A stretch of DNA of 64,000 nucleotides from an uncultured Bacteroidales bacterium (lineage in GTDB: Bacteria > Bacteroidota > Bacteroidia > Bacteroidales > P3): NCBI GenBank assembly GCA_900316965.1, contig ONEY01000002.1:1-64000 (forward strand). Reading direction: 5' to 3'. A model generated the notes under the pieces. That model was given only the letters and a program-made list of their open reading frames with translations. It had not been told where the DNA came from and did no database searches. Shown here piece after piece: positions 1 through 8,775 of this stretch (position 1 is the first letter of the stretch; each line of letters opens with the position of its first letter). The position numbers were made by a program, and so were the translations under genes.

Positions 1-93
1 CGCTATCCGGTCTTCCCCATAGCCTTCTTCATAATGCAACCGTATCACTTCACTGAAGTACCTGCGCTGCTTTTCTGTGTGTAAGTTGTACAT
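1..93 (-). CDS. Helix-turn-helix (transposase-like) protein, N-terminus only
   Basis: Reading the minus strand from an ATG at 93-91 gives 31 uninterrupted codons before the window edge. The peptide begins MYNLHTEKQRRYF and continues with a pattern (SEVIRLHYEEGYGEDRIA) typical of the first helices of helix-turn-helix domains in transposases and related DNA-binding proteins. The rest of the gene lies outside the window. Its start sits 10-30 bp from the abrupt 5' end of the broken secreted-protein gene on the other strand, which would fit an insertion sequence that landed in that gene. The transposase assignment is inference from a short motif; any HTH regulator is possible. Confidence 0.45.
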   Translation of the reverse strand, partial: MYNLHTEKQRRYFSEVIRLHYEEGYGEDRIA

Positions 94-102
94 TGTTAAA
101 TC

Positions 103-1217
103 GTGTTTGTGAGTCAACTTTTTTCAGGACAATACACTTGTCTGCTGAAATTGAACAGAGATGGAGAAATCGTCTGGGTACAACAACTATATAATGAACC
201 AACAACAACCAGACCAAATAATTATATGGTGTGGGGAAGTGTAGCGACGGACGAGGAAAATGTTTATGTTTTCTATAGACCTTCATGGGTTGACGTAACC
301 AGATTTTATATCGATAGTGCACACAGTATGAGACTTCCAGGAGGTGAAAGTCATTGTTTAGTGGTATCTTATAATCGCAATACCGGCTCTCCCGTCGATT
401 ATTATGTTGCGGATACTGTCAACAAAAACGATTCACAAAACTCCTTGGCGATTCTCGGCGACGAGTTGTTGATAAATGTATGTTATCCATATAATTTAAA
501 AACGACCGAATTATGCAAGATTAACAAGTACACCAAAGAGGTGACCCGATCATCACCGATATATTATAACTATATAGTTGAATGTAAAAACATATCAGTA
601 AATGATCACGGGTGGGTTTTTAGAGGAGAAAAGGGTGATGAACCACGAGTTTATGACAGCATTTTCTTAGGGAATTATCAAGAAGCCTCCGTTATGACAT
701 TCTTCTACGATCCTGGAGCAGTTCTGCCAGTCATCCTGGCTATGAGCTGGCCTATATCCCCGAAACAGACAGTTGGGACAACGCCACCATCGTTGAGACT
801 TCAGACACCACGTTGGACGTTACCCTGCCCAACGACGGGTGCCACCTTTTTCGTGTCCGTGCCCTGTGCGACGGCAACCGTGTGGCACACAGTGCCTGGA
901 ACAACAGTATCACCGTCTGCCCCGGAGTAGGAATTGGCGAAGCTGACGGTTCTTCCTCCATCTCGTTGTACCCCAACCCGACGAATGACATGGTTCAAAT
1001 ACTTGGTCTGCGTGACCAAATGGCGACTGTTGAGATACTGGATATGACTGGACGATTGATTAACACTTTCGACAATACCTCCACCTTCAACATCTCCACC
1101 CTCCCATCCGGCACCTACATCGTCTGCATCAAGACCCATCACGACAATGAAACTCACAATGCCTCTCCACGCACTCCACAGGAGCTTGTGTCATACCTCA
1201 AACTCGTGAAGAAATAG
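103..1217 (+). pseudogene. Broken T9SS-secreted protein (beta-propeller-like body, Fn3, sorting domain)
   Basis: Two overlapping open frames together make one recognisable protein. Frame 1 (about 103-720) encodes a repeat-like body with the pattern LLKLNRDGEIVW, as in Bacteroidetes propeller proteins, and has no signal peptide or sensible start; stops at 82 and 97 close the frame upstream. Frame 3 (about 720-1217) encodes a fibronectin-III-like tail (YELAYIPETDSWDNATIV) followed by a T9SS type A sorting domain with YPNPTNDMVQI, then ILDMTGRLI, ending LKLVKK. The body and tail are out of register, so there is a frameshift or a recombination joint near 690-725. Missing 5' end plus frameshift make this a pseudogene. 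The 5' loss coincides with the IS-like gene at 1-93. A joint of two different genes is an alternative to a simple frameshift. Confidence 0.7.
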
Positions 1218-1237
1218 CCAAAACAATCCGTGGTTAG

Positions 1238-1261
1238 TGGGCACCCACGCCCATGCTTTTT
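1238..1261 (+). terminator. Hairpin with T-run after the T9SS pseudogene
   Basis: TGGGC (1238-1242) pairs with GCCCA (1249-1253) around a 6-base loop and is followed by TGCTTTTT. It lies 20 bp after the stop of the sorting-domain frame. The stem is short, so this is a modest terminator candidate. The remaining bases to 1404 hold only a 23-codon open frame (1269-1340), which I do not call. Confidence 0.45.
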
Positions 1262-1404
1262 CTATGCTATGAAAGAGGAAAAAGAATGTTGTGGGGTTGC
1301 TTTGTGCTTGCTGTTTTTTTTGATTATGGGGAATAAATGAAAACATGCAAAAAAGGTTTTGCGAGGAGAATGCTTAATGCCAGTCGTCAATAGATGGGAG
1401 AATG

Positions 1405-2235
1405 TTAGCCGATGAATGTGAATATGCAACGGGAAGTGTAGCCAAGGCCGAGGAGCTGAGCTGCGGAGCCGCGGTTGACGGCAAGCTGCATTTGGCCTGT
1501 GGCAGACACGGTGAGGAGGAGAGAACCTACACGCACTTCGTTGTAGTTGCGGCTGACACCGACAATGGATTCGTAGCGGTCGCTGCTGCCTGCGCGCCAT
1601 TCGAGTTCGACACGGAAACGGCGACCAGCGCGAAGAGTCTCGAAATCGGAATAGGTTACGTTGAGGTTGACGTTGCCGTAGGAGTCGATGCTGGAGACGC
1701 GGGCCTCGATTCTGTTGTCGCTGGAGATGGCCATAAGCATGGCGCGGCAGCGGATGGGGGAGGTGAGAGTCCCGATGGAATCAATGGGTTCGTCGTTGGC
1801 GATGCGTTTGGCGACATCGCAGAAAAGAGTGGCGGCGAGGAAAGTGATGGAGGGGGAGACAGAAGGCGGTTCCAACTCGACAACGGTAGAGCAGTCGTTG
1901 ACAAAAGATTGCTCGAGTATGCGACGGTCGTTGCAGATGAAATAGTGTTCGTTGTAGAGAGCCAGGACGGGCTTGGAGTTGTTGATGTTGCGGTTGCCGT
2001 CGAGTTGAGCCTGGCCGCAGCAGACGTCGACAAAATGGATTGTATGTGGCGGGAACGCCAAGCAACCGTGGCGAAGGAGGTTGGCGGTGACGGTGATGTC
2101 GTTCCAGTTTTGGCGATGGCTGAGGTCGACGACGTTGACAGAGGGGATCATGGAATAGAGCCGACCCTTGACTGCCGCGGCGAAGAAGTCGCTTTCGCCC
2201 CAGTCGGTGGTTAGAGTTATGATGGGAGATTCCAT
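1405..2235 (-). CDS. SAM hydroxide adenosyltransferase (DUF62 family)
   Basis: 276 residues, close to the usual length of the family. The N-terminus ITLTTDWGESDFF matches the family's signature, in which the Asp lies in the nucleoside pocket, followed by VVDLSHRQNW and TIHFVDVCCG where homologues have a SH-R and a H-x-V-D-P element. The C-terminal half carries the second beta domain with SIDSYGNVNLNV. Known members hydrolyse S-adenosylmethionine to adenosine and methionine using hydroxide; the fluorinase and chlorinase enzymes belong to the same superfamily. No signal peptide, so cytosolic. It stands alone, divergent from sufC. A TAACTTTG box on the minus strand at 2338-2331 is a plausible -7 element, about 95 bases before the start. 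Confidence 0.85.
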   Translation of the reverse strand: MESPIITLTTDWGESDFFAAAVKGRLYSMIPSVNVVDLSHRQNWNDITVTANLLRHGCLAFPPHTIHFVDVCCGQAQLDGNRNINNSKPVLALYNEHYFICNDRRILEQSFVNDCSTVVELEPPSVSPSITFLAATLFCDVAKRIANDEPIDSIGTLTSPIRCRAMLMAISSDNRIEARVSSIDSYGNVNLNVTYSDFETLRAGRRFRVELEWRAGSSDRYESIVGVSRNYNEVRVGSLLLTVSATGQMQLAVNRGSAAQLLGLGYTSRCIFTFIG

Positions 2236-2642
2236 GATGGCTAATTTGTTGTGATTGATTATTTACAATAGGGGATATTGGTTTGATACACAGTTGGTAA
2301 GATGTAGAACCGCAAGAGTGTTTCGTTTTGCAAAGTTACGTAAAAATAACGACAAAAAGAAACATGGCGTCGAGTTTAAGTGTTAATGCTTACAGATGAT
2401 GATGGTTATTGGATGATGTTTAGAGTGTTATGATGGCGTGATTCTTACAATTATTGCTTGTTGGAGCTTTTATCGAAAAAAGGATTATATTTTTTTTAAT
2501 AAAAAAAGTTCTAAAAATTTTATTAATGTTATCAAAAAAAGATGCATGGTTCAGATATAAAAAAAATTGTTATTTTTGTATAATTGTGTGTGGTGTTCAT
2601 GCACGAGTCAATCGATATAAAAACAGATAATTATATAAAAAT
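2236..2642. promoter_or_regulatory. AT-rich divergent intergenic region with sufC -7 box
   Basis: This 407-bp interval separates divergent genes and holds no convincing gene. On the plus strand TATTTTTG at 2571-2578 matches the Bacteroidetes -7 consensus TAnnTTTG, 65 bases before the sufC start; I see no good TTTG element 19-21 bp upstream of it. The minus-strand box TAACTTTG at 2338-2331 serves the divergent gene. No sufB gene or fragment is present here. Confidence 0.5.
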
Positions 2643-3407
2643 ATGTCACTGCTTTCAATTCGCAATTTACATGCCTCGATAGGAGATAGAGAAATACTGA
2701 AGGGTGTGAACCTTGAAATAAACAAAGGAGAAGTCCATTCGATAATGGGTCCCAACGGGAACGGCAAGAGCACGTTGGCGGGCATAATAGCTGGCAACCC
2801 AAAGTACACAGTAACAGAAGGCGAGGTAATATACAACGGCAAGAACATTTTGGATATGCCCGTTGACGTAAGAGCCAACGAAGGAATATTTTTAGGGTTC
2901 CAGTATCCAGTGGAGATACCGGGAGTAACGATCACCAACTTTATGCGCACCGCCGTGAACGAGCAACGCAAATACAGAGGCTTGGATCCGTTGAGCGGAG
3001 CGGCATTTTTGAAGTTGATGGAAGAGAAAAAGAAGGTAGTAGAGATGACGACCAATTTGGCCAATAGGTCGGTCAACGAAGGATTCAGCGGAGGAGAGAA
3101 GAAGAAGAACGAGATATTCCAGATGGCGATGCTCAATCCCACGCTGGCGATACTAGACGAGACCGACAGCGGCCTTGACATAGACGCATTGCGTATTGTG
3201 GCCAATGGAGTGAACCAGCTGCGCTCGCCCGAGAACGCCACGATAGTAATCACGCACTATCAAAGGCTGTTAGACTATATAGTTCCCGACTATGTGCATG
3301 TGCTGTACGAAGGGCGCATAGTGAAGACAGGGCCCAAGGAGCTGGCGTTGGAGCTGGAGGAAAAGGGCTACGAGTGGATAAGAGAAGAGTTGAATGCTGC
3401 AAAATAA
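2643..3407 (+). CDS. sufC: Fe-S cluster assembly ATPase SufC
   Basis: 254 residues, the normal size for SufC. It is the ABC-type ATPase that powers the SufBCD scaffold in [Fe-S] cluster assembly. Visible motifs are the Walker A GPNGNGKST near residue 36, the ABC signature FSGGEKKKNE, the Walker B LAILDETDSGLD and the H-loop ITHYQRLLDYI; the KKNE after the signature is characteristic of SufC. The next gene, sufD, starts 12 bp downstream, so the two are surely cotranscribed. The usual first gene of the operon, sufB, is missing from this locus. Confidence 0.95.
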   Translation: MSLLSIRNLHASIGDREILKGVNLEINKGEVHSIMGPNGNGKSTLAGIIAGNPKYTVTEGEVIYNGKNILDMPVDVRANEGIFLGFQYPVEIPGVTITNFMRTAVNEQRKYRGLDPLSGAAFLKLMEEKKKVVEMTTNLANRSVNEGFSGGEKKKNEIFQMAMLNPTLAILDETDSGLDIDALRIVANGVNQLRSPENATIVITHYQRLLDYIVPDYVHVLYEGRIVKTGPKELALELEEKGYEWIREELNAAK

Positions 3408-3419
3408 GGGGAGCGGGCA

Positions 3420-4709
3420 ATGGAAAACATCATACAACAGTTTCGCGATATCAGGGCGACGATGCGCAAGAACGAAGTTTGGCGAGAAGTCGACTTCAGC
3501 GACATGCTGCCCGAGACGTTGGCGCTGCCAGTAAAGGAAGTGCAGACAGAGAAGGAATATCTGTGCAATATACCCAATATAAGCGCCAAGAAACTAACCA
3601 TAGTGAATGGATATTGCACCACGCCCTATACGGTGGACGCCGACGGGATATGCTACGGAAGCCTTAGAGAAGCAATGGCAAAGGCCCCCGACCTGGTTGC
3701 AGGCTACCTTTCGAAGAGCGACAAGAGCGACAATGCGTACGAAAAAATCAACGACTCCCATTTTCTGGACGGAGCATTCATATATGTTCCCGACGGAGTA
3801 GGCACATGGCCGACGTTCCAGATAGTGTCGGTGACGGACAGCGACAAGGCGTTGTTTTTGCAGACGCGCAATGTCGTTGTGGTAGGGAAGAGGTCGACAT
3901 TGAACCTGATACAATGCGACGACAGCATAGGAGAGAACCGCAGCATGGCCAACAATGTGACCGAGATGTTCTGCAAGGCAGAGAGCAAAGTGAGCCACTA
4001 CAAGATGCAGAACATGAACGACGAGAGCGGATTGCTGAATCATAATTATGTGGTGTGTGACGAGAGCGCAGAGTTCCACTCGTTTGCCATATCGCTAAAT
4101 GGAGGTCATTTGCGCAATCACACCGAAGTGAGCATGAAGGGAGAGCATTGCAATGTGGAGGTGCACGGGCTGTACCTGATAGACAAAGAGCAGAAGGCCG
4201 ACAATTATGTTTTTGTGGACCATGCCAAGCCCAACTGCAAAAGCCACGAGCTGTTTAAAGGCATAATGGACGACTCGGCGAGGGCCACATTCAACGGTCA
4301 TGTCCTGGTGGAAGAGGGCGCCACCAAAACAGAGGCTTATCAAAGCAACCGCAACATACTGCTCACCGACAAGGCACATGTGCAGAGCAAGCCATTCTTG
4401 GAGATATACAACGACGATGTGAAGTGCTCGCACGGCAGCACCACAGGGCAGCTAGACGAACAAGCCCTGTTCTATCTGCGCAGCAGAGGCATTAGTGAGC
4501 GCACAGCCAGGACATTGATGCTGTATGCCTTCTGCGACGAGGTGATACAGAAGATAGCCCTAGGAGAGTTGAGAGAGCGCCTGAGCGATATGGTGAAGAA
4601 GCGTCTGCACGGCGAGCTGACGCCATGCTCAGAGTGCGCGCTGCATTGCTCGAACACATGCGGCTGTGAGGACGCCCCCGCATTTGAGATAGATCCAGAA
4701 AAACTGTGA
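3420..4709 (+). CDS. sufD: Fe-S cluster assembly protein SufD
   Basis: 429 residues with the SufB/SufD beta-helix core. The late motif KCSHGSTTGQLDEQALFYL followed by SRGI is diagnostic of the family; SufD partners SufB and SufC in cluster assembly and iron acquisition. The length (SufB is usually about 470-480) and the sequence fit SufD better than SufB. The C-terminus carries a cysteine cluster, CSECALHCSNTCGC, at about residues 407-420, which could bind metal; similar short Cys tails are, to my recollection, seen in other Bacteroidales SufD proteins. It is tightly spaced with sufC before and the PorE-like gene after (3 bp). Confidence 0.93.
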   Translation: MENIIQQFRDIRATMRKNEVWREVDFSDMLPETLALPVKEVQTEKEYLCNIPNISAKKLTIVNGYCTTPYTVDADGICYGSLREAMAKAPDLVAGYLSKSDKSDNAYEKINDSHFLDGAFIYVPDGVGTWPTFQIVSVTDSDKALFLQTRNVVVVGKRSTLNLIQCDDSIGENRSMANNVTEMFCKAESKVSHYKMQNMNDESGLLNHNYVVCDESAEFHSFAISLNGGHLRNHTEVSMKGEHCNVEVHGLYLIDKEQKADNYVFVDHAKPNCKSHELFKGIMDDSARATFNGHVLVEEGATKTEAYQSNRNILLTDKAHVQSKPFLEIYNDDVKCSHGSTTGQLDEQALFYLRSRGISERTARTLMLYAFCDEVIQKIALGELRERLSDMVKKRLHGELTPCSECALHCSNTCGCEDAPAFEIDPEKL

Positions 4710-4712
4710 TAG

Positions 4713-6605
4713 ATGTCGCCCAAAACGGCAATAATAGTCATACTGAGCAGCATAATGCTGTTTGGCATCACTGTGGAGGCAGTGGCGCAGAACGACGATT
4801 GTCACTACAAGTTGAGTGGCAGTGACCGAGCCGATTTTGACAAAGGAGTAGAAGCTTACAATAACAAGCGATACCAGCAGTGTATCACGCTGATGCGCAA
4901 AGTGTCGTCGAAGCATCGTACCGCCGCTGACCCATACTTTTACCTAGGAGTGGCGTCGGTGAAGGCCGGAGAGAGGCCAGCGGTGATAAAGAACCACTTT
5001 GCGCGACTGTTCAAACTGTGTCCAGATTATCCCAACGCGTTGGCGTACTACTATATGGGCGTAGTGCACTACACCTACAAAGAGTATGCCGAGGCGGTGA
5101 CGCAGCTGCAGCACTATTTTGACATAGCCAACCAGCAGCCCAATCCGGCATACGACGCAGTGTACGAAGAGGCGTCGACCTACCTGTCGTGGTCAGAGTT
5201 TTTGGCCGAGGCGCAGCAGAATGAGGCACCCTTTTTCCCAGTAGTAGTGACGGGAGTGTCGACGTCGGCCGACGAATATCTGCCATATATGACCCACGAC
5301 AAGAAGGAGCTTTATTATCTGCGTAGAGTGGCGATGGAGTCGCACAACTCATTCTACAGCCGCGAAGACGACGACAAAGTGCTGAGGTTGTATGGCAGCC
5401 GATGGAAAGACACATCATACACGCGAGGCGAGATGCTGCCAACGCCATTCAACGAAAGTGGCGAAGAGGGCTGTGTTACGCTCACCGCCGACAACAGGAT
5501 GCTATACTATTCGGTGACGACGCGCGAAAAGGGATACAACAATTGTGATATATGGTACAGTGAGCGCAAGAAAGGAGTATGGCAGCCATTGCAGAACGCC
5601 GGTAGGAATGTGAATGGCGAGCGCACATGGGAGTCGCAGCCCTCCATCAGCGCCGACGGCCAGTATCTCTATTTTGCCAGCAACAGGCCGGGAGGTCAAG
5701 GAGGGACAGACATATGGGTGTGCAGGAGGCTGGCCAACGGAGACTGGAGCCGCGCAGAAAATATGGGTCCGTCGATAAACACGCCAGGCAATGAAAAGAG
5801 TCCATTTATCCATGCCGACGGCAAGACACTCTACTTTGCCAGCGACGGATGGCAAGGATTTGGCGGGTACGATATGTATTTTATAGACATCACCGACACA
5901 TACCGGAAATATCCCACCAATCTTGGTTTGCCGATAAACACCGAAGATGACGACATCTGTTTTGGAGTCACCGCCGACGGCAAACAAGGCTATTTTGCAG
6001 GCAAGTCGACGGAGTGGCGCGGAGTGGGAGGGAGCGATGTGTTTGTGTTTGAGTTGTACCCCTCGGCGCAACCCGAGGAGATGGCGATAGTGGAGGGCAC
6101 GTTGCGAGACGCCACAGGGCGAGCAATGGCAGGTACCATAGAGGTGTTGAGACAAAAGAGTGGCGCCGACAGATACAACGCAGACACCATTGACGGGCAC
6201 TACGCGCTGGCGTTGGCTGCGAAAGGTGTGAATACAGTCATATACAATGCAGAAGGCTACCTGCCGCGAGTGGCGATAGGCAACGCGGCACAGTTGCGCC
6301 GAGACATAAGAGCGACAGATTTTGTGATGCTGCCCATGAAATTGTGGGGGCGCTATCCGATGCCGCTTCCCAAGAACGGCAAGAATCTGTTGCCATTGAG
6401 CAGGAATGCGACGATGGTGTTGGACGCCTATACCGACTTCATGTTGGAACACCCCAAGGTTAGGGTGCGTATCGAGGCCACCACAATGGAAGAGGCCAAA
6501 GCGATATACGACTATCTGCTTTCGCGCCAGCTCAGAGCCGAGCGGCTAGAGTATAAACCCAACCAGTCGTTGTCGGCGCCCGTGCTGGTGATAACACAGA
6601 TGTAA
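4713..6605 (+). CDS. PorE-like exported TPR/PD40 protein with degenerate OmpA-like end
   Basis: 630 residues. A signal peptide ends near VEAVAQ (about residue 26). Residues 40-165 form TPR-like helices (FDKGVEAYNNKRY, YYYMGVVHYTYKEYAEA). Five PD40/WD40-type strands follow, for example ISADGQYLYFASNRPGGQG, IHADGKTLYFASDGWQGF and VTADGKQGYFAG. Then comes a carboxypeptidase-regulatory-like segment (VEGTLRDATGRAMAGTIEV). The last 75 residues resemble an OmpA/MotB fold (TDFMLEHPKVRVRIEATT, then YDYLLSRQLRAERL), but the central segment with the peptidoglycan-binding Asp is shortened. TPR-PD40-CRD-OmpA is the architecture of PorE, a periplasmic T9SS component, so a T9SS or cell-envelope role is likely but not shown. 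It sits 3 bp after sufD. Confidence 0.7.
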   Translation: MSPKTAIIVILSSIMLFGITVEAVAQNDDCHYKLSGSDRADFDKGVEAYNNKRYQQCITLMRKVSSKHRTAADPYFYLGVASVKAGERPAVIKNHFARLFKLCPDYPNALAYYYMGVVHYTYKEYAEAVTQLQHYFDIANQQPNPAYDAVYEEASTYLSWSEFLAEAQQNEAPFFPVVVTGVSTSADEYLPYMTHDKKELYYLRRVAMESHNSFYSREDDDKVLRLYGSRWKDTSYTRGEMLPTPFNESGEEGCVTLTADNRMLYYSVTTREKGYNNCDIWYSERKKGVWQPLQNAGRNVNGERTWESQPSISADGQYLYFASNRPGGQGGTDIWVCRRLANGDWSRAENMGPSINTPGNEKSPFIHADGKTLYFASDGWQGFGGYDMYFIDITDTYRKYPTNLGLPINTEDDDICFGVTADGKQGYFAGKSTEWRGVGGSDVFVFELYPSAQPEEMAIVEGTLRDATGRAMAGTIEVLRQKSGADRYNADTIDGHYALALAAKGVNTVIYNAEGYLPRVAIGNAAQLRRDIRATDFVMLPMKLWGRYPMPLPKNGKNLLPLSRNATMVLDAYTDFMLEHPKVRVRIEATTMEEAKAIYDYLLSRQLRAERLEYKPNQSLSAPVLVITQM

Positions 6606-6621
6606 AACAAACAGCAAGGCT

Positions 6622-8499
6622 TTGAAAGAAAGAGGCAAAACATACAAAACGGAGAAGCGTGCCATTTGGCGGGTGTTCAGCTATTTGCGCTATTATCCAA
6701 AAGAGATAGCACTGAACATCGTCTTCAACCTGCTGTCGATAATCTTCAACCTGCTGTCGTTTGTGCTGATAGTCCCCGTGATAGAGCTCTTTTTCGGGAT
6801 GGCAGAGCCACCCGCCGCCGAGCCCGCGCTGGGATTCAGCCAGAAAGAGCTGACAGAATGGGCATTCTACCACATCTATCTAATAAAAGAAGAGTCGGGG
6901 CTATGGCATTGCCTGTTCATATTTGCCGGAGCATACCTAGTGTGCTCGCTGCTGTACAATGCCACGCGCTACTTGGGGCTGTTTTATCTGAGTCCCATCC
7001 GCAACGGCGTATTGCAGCGATTGCGTGACGACCTATATCACAGGATAACGATACTGCCCATCTCGTTTTTTGCCGGGAAAAGGAAAGGCGACCTAATCAG
7101 CCGCATGTCGGCCGACTTGGCCGATATAGAATGGAGCGTGGTGAGCACGCTGCAGTCGTTGGTGAAAGACCCAATCAATGTTGTGGTTTTTGCGGCGACG
7201 TTGATATTTATAAGTCCCAAGTTGTTTTTGCTCTTCCTTGTGGTGCTTCCCCCCGCGGTGTTGCTGATAGGGAAGATAGGAGCCAGCCTGAAGCGCAATT
7301 CGCAGAAAGGGCAGCAGAAACTAGGCGAGATGATGTCGACATACAAAGAGACATTGGACAACCTAGAGGTTGTAAAAGCCTACCAGCGCGAGGATTATAG
7401 GCAAGAAGTGTTTGAGAGAGCCAACGGGCAGTATAGCCAGCGCATGATGAAGGTGGCGCGAAGGAGAGAAGCCGGCAGCCCGTTGTCGGAGGTTTTGGGC
7501 ACAATAGGGTTGGGTTTTATACTTGTAATGGGCGGTATGTCGGTGCTGGAAGGAGAGATAGAGGCGTCGGTGTTTATACTATTCGTCATCATATTCGCGC
7601 GACTGATCCCCCCCGTGCAGGCGTTGGTGAAAGCCTACAGCAGTTTGCAGAAAGGCAGTGCGTCGGCAGCGAGGATATATGAGATAATAGACGCCGACGA
7701 GCGGATAACAGAGAAACCCGGGGCGGTGATGATGAAAGGATTTGAGCGAGCGATAGAATACAGAAATGTCACATTCTCGTATCAAGACGAAGGCAGCGAG
7801 CCCGTAAATGTGCTGGACAATCTCAGTTTGAGGATAGAGAAAGGCAGCAAGGTAGCAATAGTAGGTCCGTCGGGTGCAGGCAAGACAACCCTAGCCGATT
7901 TGCTTCCCCGTTTTTATGATCCCGCTCAGGGCGAGATTTTGATTGATGGAGTGCCAATAAAGGATATGAACATCAATTCGTTGAGGAGCAATGTAGGAGT
8001 GGTTTCGCAAAATTGCATACTGTTTAACGACACCATAGAGCATAATATCGCATTCGGGCTAGAAAGAGTGGACAAAGAGGCGATACGAAATGCCGCGCGG
8101 CTAGCCCATGCCGACGATTTTATAGAGCAGATGCCGCAAGGTTACGACACCATGGTAGGAGATCATGGCAGCGCCCTCAGTGGAGGCCAGCGGCAGCGAA
8201 TAAGCATAGCGAGAGCCATATTGCGCAATCCGCCGATAATGATACTCGACGAGGCGACATCGGCGCTAGACAACGAGTCGCAGCAGGCAGTGCAAGCCGC
8301 ATTGGACAATATGATGAAGGGGCGCACCACCATCGTCATTGCCCATCGCCTGTCCACAATAGAGAATGCCGATATGATAGTGGTTATGGAGAGAGGAAAA
8401 ATAGTCGAAAAAGGGACTCACAAGAGCCTTTTGGAGGCAAATGGGATGTATAAATCGTTGTTGGAAATGCAGAATTTTGCTAAAATTAATACCAAATAA
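6622..8499 (+). CDS. ABC exporter, MsbA/lipid-type half transporter
   Basis: 625 residues combining an N-terminal six-helix transmembrane domain (first helix about 33-55) and a C-terminal ATPase. The ATPase shows Walker A GPSGAGKTT, Q-loop VVSQNCILFND, signature LSGGQRQR, Walker B IMILDEATSALD and H-loop IAHRLSTI. The family exports lipids, lipid A, peptides or drugs; in this phylum such a lone half transporter is usually annotated as MsbA-like, and substrate cannot be told from sequence. The start is a TTG at 6622, preceded by AAGG; no ATG gives a complete first helix. It lies 16 bp after the PorE-like gene, at the end of the suf-porE transcription unit. Confidence 0.88.
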   Translation: MKERGKTYKTEKRAIWRVFSYLRYYPKEIALNIVFNLLSIIFNLLSFVLIVPVIELFFGMAEPPAAEPALGFSQKELTEWAFYHIYLIKEESGLWHCLFIFAGAYLVCSLLYNATRYLGLFYLSPIRNGVLQRLRDDLYHRITILPISFFAGKRKGDLISRMSADLADIEWSVVSTLQSLVKDPINVVVFAATLIFISPKLFLLFLVVLPPAVLLIGKIGASLKRNSQKGQQKLGEMMSTYKETLDNLEVVKAYQREDYRQEVFERANGQYSQRMMKVARRREAGSPLSEVLGTIGLGFILVMGGMSVLEGEIEASVFILFVIIFARLIPPVQALVKAYSSLQKGSASAARIYEIIDADERITEKPGAVMMKGFERAIEYRNVTFSYQDEGSEPVNVLDNLSLRIEKGSKVAIVGPSGAGKTTLADLLPRFYDPAQGEILIDGVPIKDMNINSLRSNVGVVSQNCILFNDTIEHNIAFGLERVDKEAIRNAARLAHADDFIEQMPQGYDTMVGDHGSALSGGQRQRISIARAILRNPPIMILDEATSALDNESQQAVQAALDNMMKGRTTIVIAHRLSTIENADMIVVMERGKIVEKGTHKSLLEANGMYKSLLEMQNFAKINTK

Positions 8500-8555
8500 A
8501 CTATTGTCCGTCAGTAAAATGATTGTGAAGCTGCTATAAAAAGTCAAAAAAAAAT

Positions 8556-8586
8556 TTTGTCATGACAAAAAAATGCAGTACTTTTG
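8556..8586 (+). promoter_or_regulatory. Promoter of tRNA-Val
   Basis: TTTG (8556-8559), 19 bases, then TACTTTTG (8579-8586): an exact match to the Bacteroidetes primary-sigma promoter. The expected transcription start is about 40 bases before the tRNA. Confidence 0.85.
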
Positions 8587-8635
8587 CAATCTCAAAAAAA
8601 CGAGGAGGCTTGTATAAAAAGCTTCAAAAACAAAG

Positions 8636-8710
8636 GGGAGTTTAGCTCAGCTGGTTCAGAGCACTTGCCTTACAAGCAAGGGGTCACTGGTTCGAATCCA
8701 GTAACTCCCA
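8636..8710 (+). tRNA. tRNA-Val (anticodon TAC)
   Basis: A complete cloverleaf is visible: acceptor GGGAGTT/AACTCCC with discriminator A, D stem GCTC/GAGC, anticodon stem CTTGC/GCAAG around CTTACAA (anticodon TAC), and T arm ACTGG-TTCGAAT-CCAGT. The CCA end is not encoded. It has its own promoter and terminator. Confidence 0.97.
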
Positions 8711-8716
8711 CTAATG

Positions 8717-8749
8717 ACGGAAACAACAAGCTGTTTCCGTTTTTTTTTT
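8717..8749 (+). terminator. Rho-independent terminator of tRNA-Val
   Basis: ACGGAAACA (8717-8725) pairs perfectly with TGTTTCCGT (8732-8740) across a 6-base loop and is followed by a run of nine T. Confidence 0.9.
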
Positions 8750-8775
8750 AATATATATTGCAATAGCGTCGAAGT

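Noticed and set aside
1402-2214. 270-codon plus-strand frame opposite the SAM adenosyltransferase
   Set aside because: The minus-strand product matches a known enzyme family; the plus-strand product is an acidic V/A/D/G-rich string.
5502-6452. 316-codon minus-strand frame opposite the PorE-like gene
   Set aside because: Antisense shadow of clear PD40 repeats.
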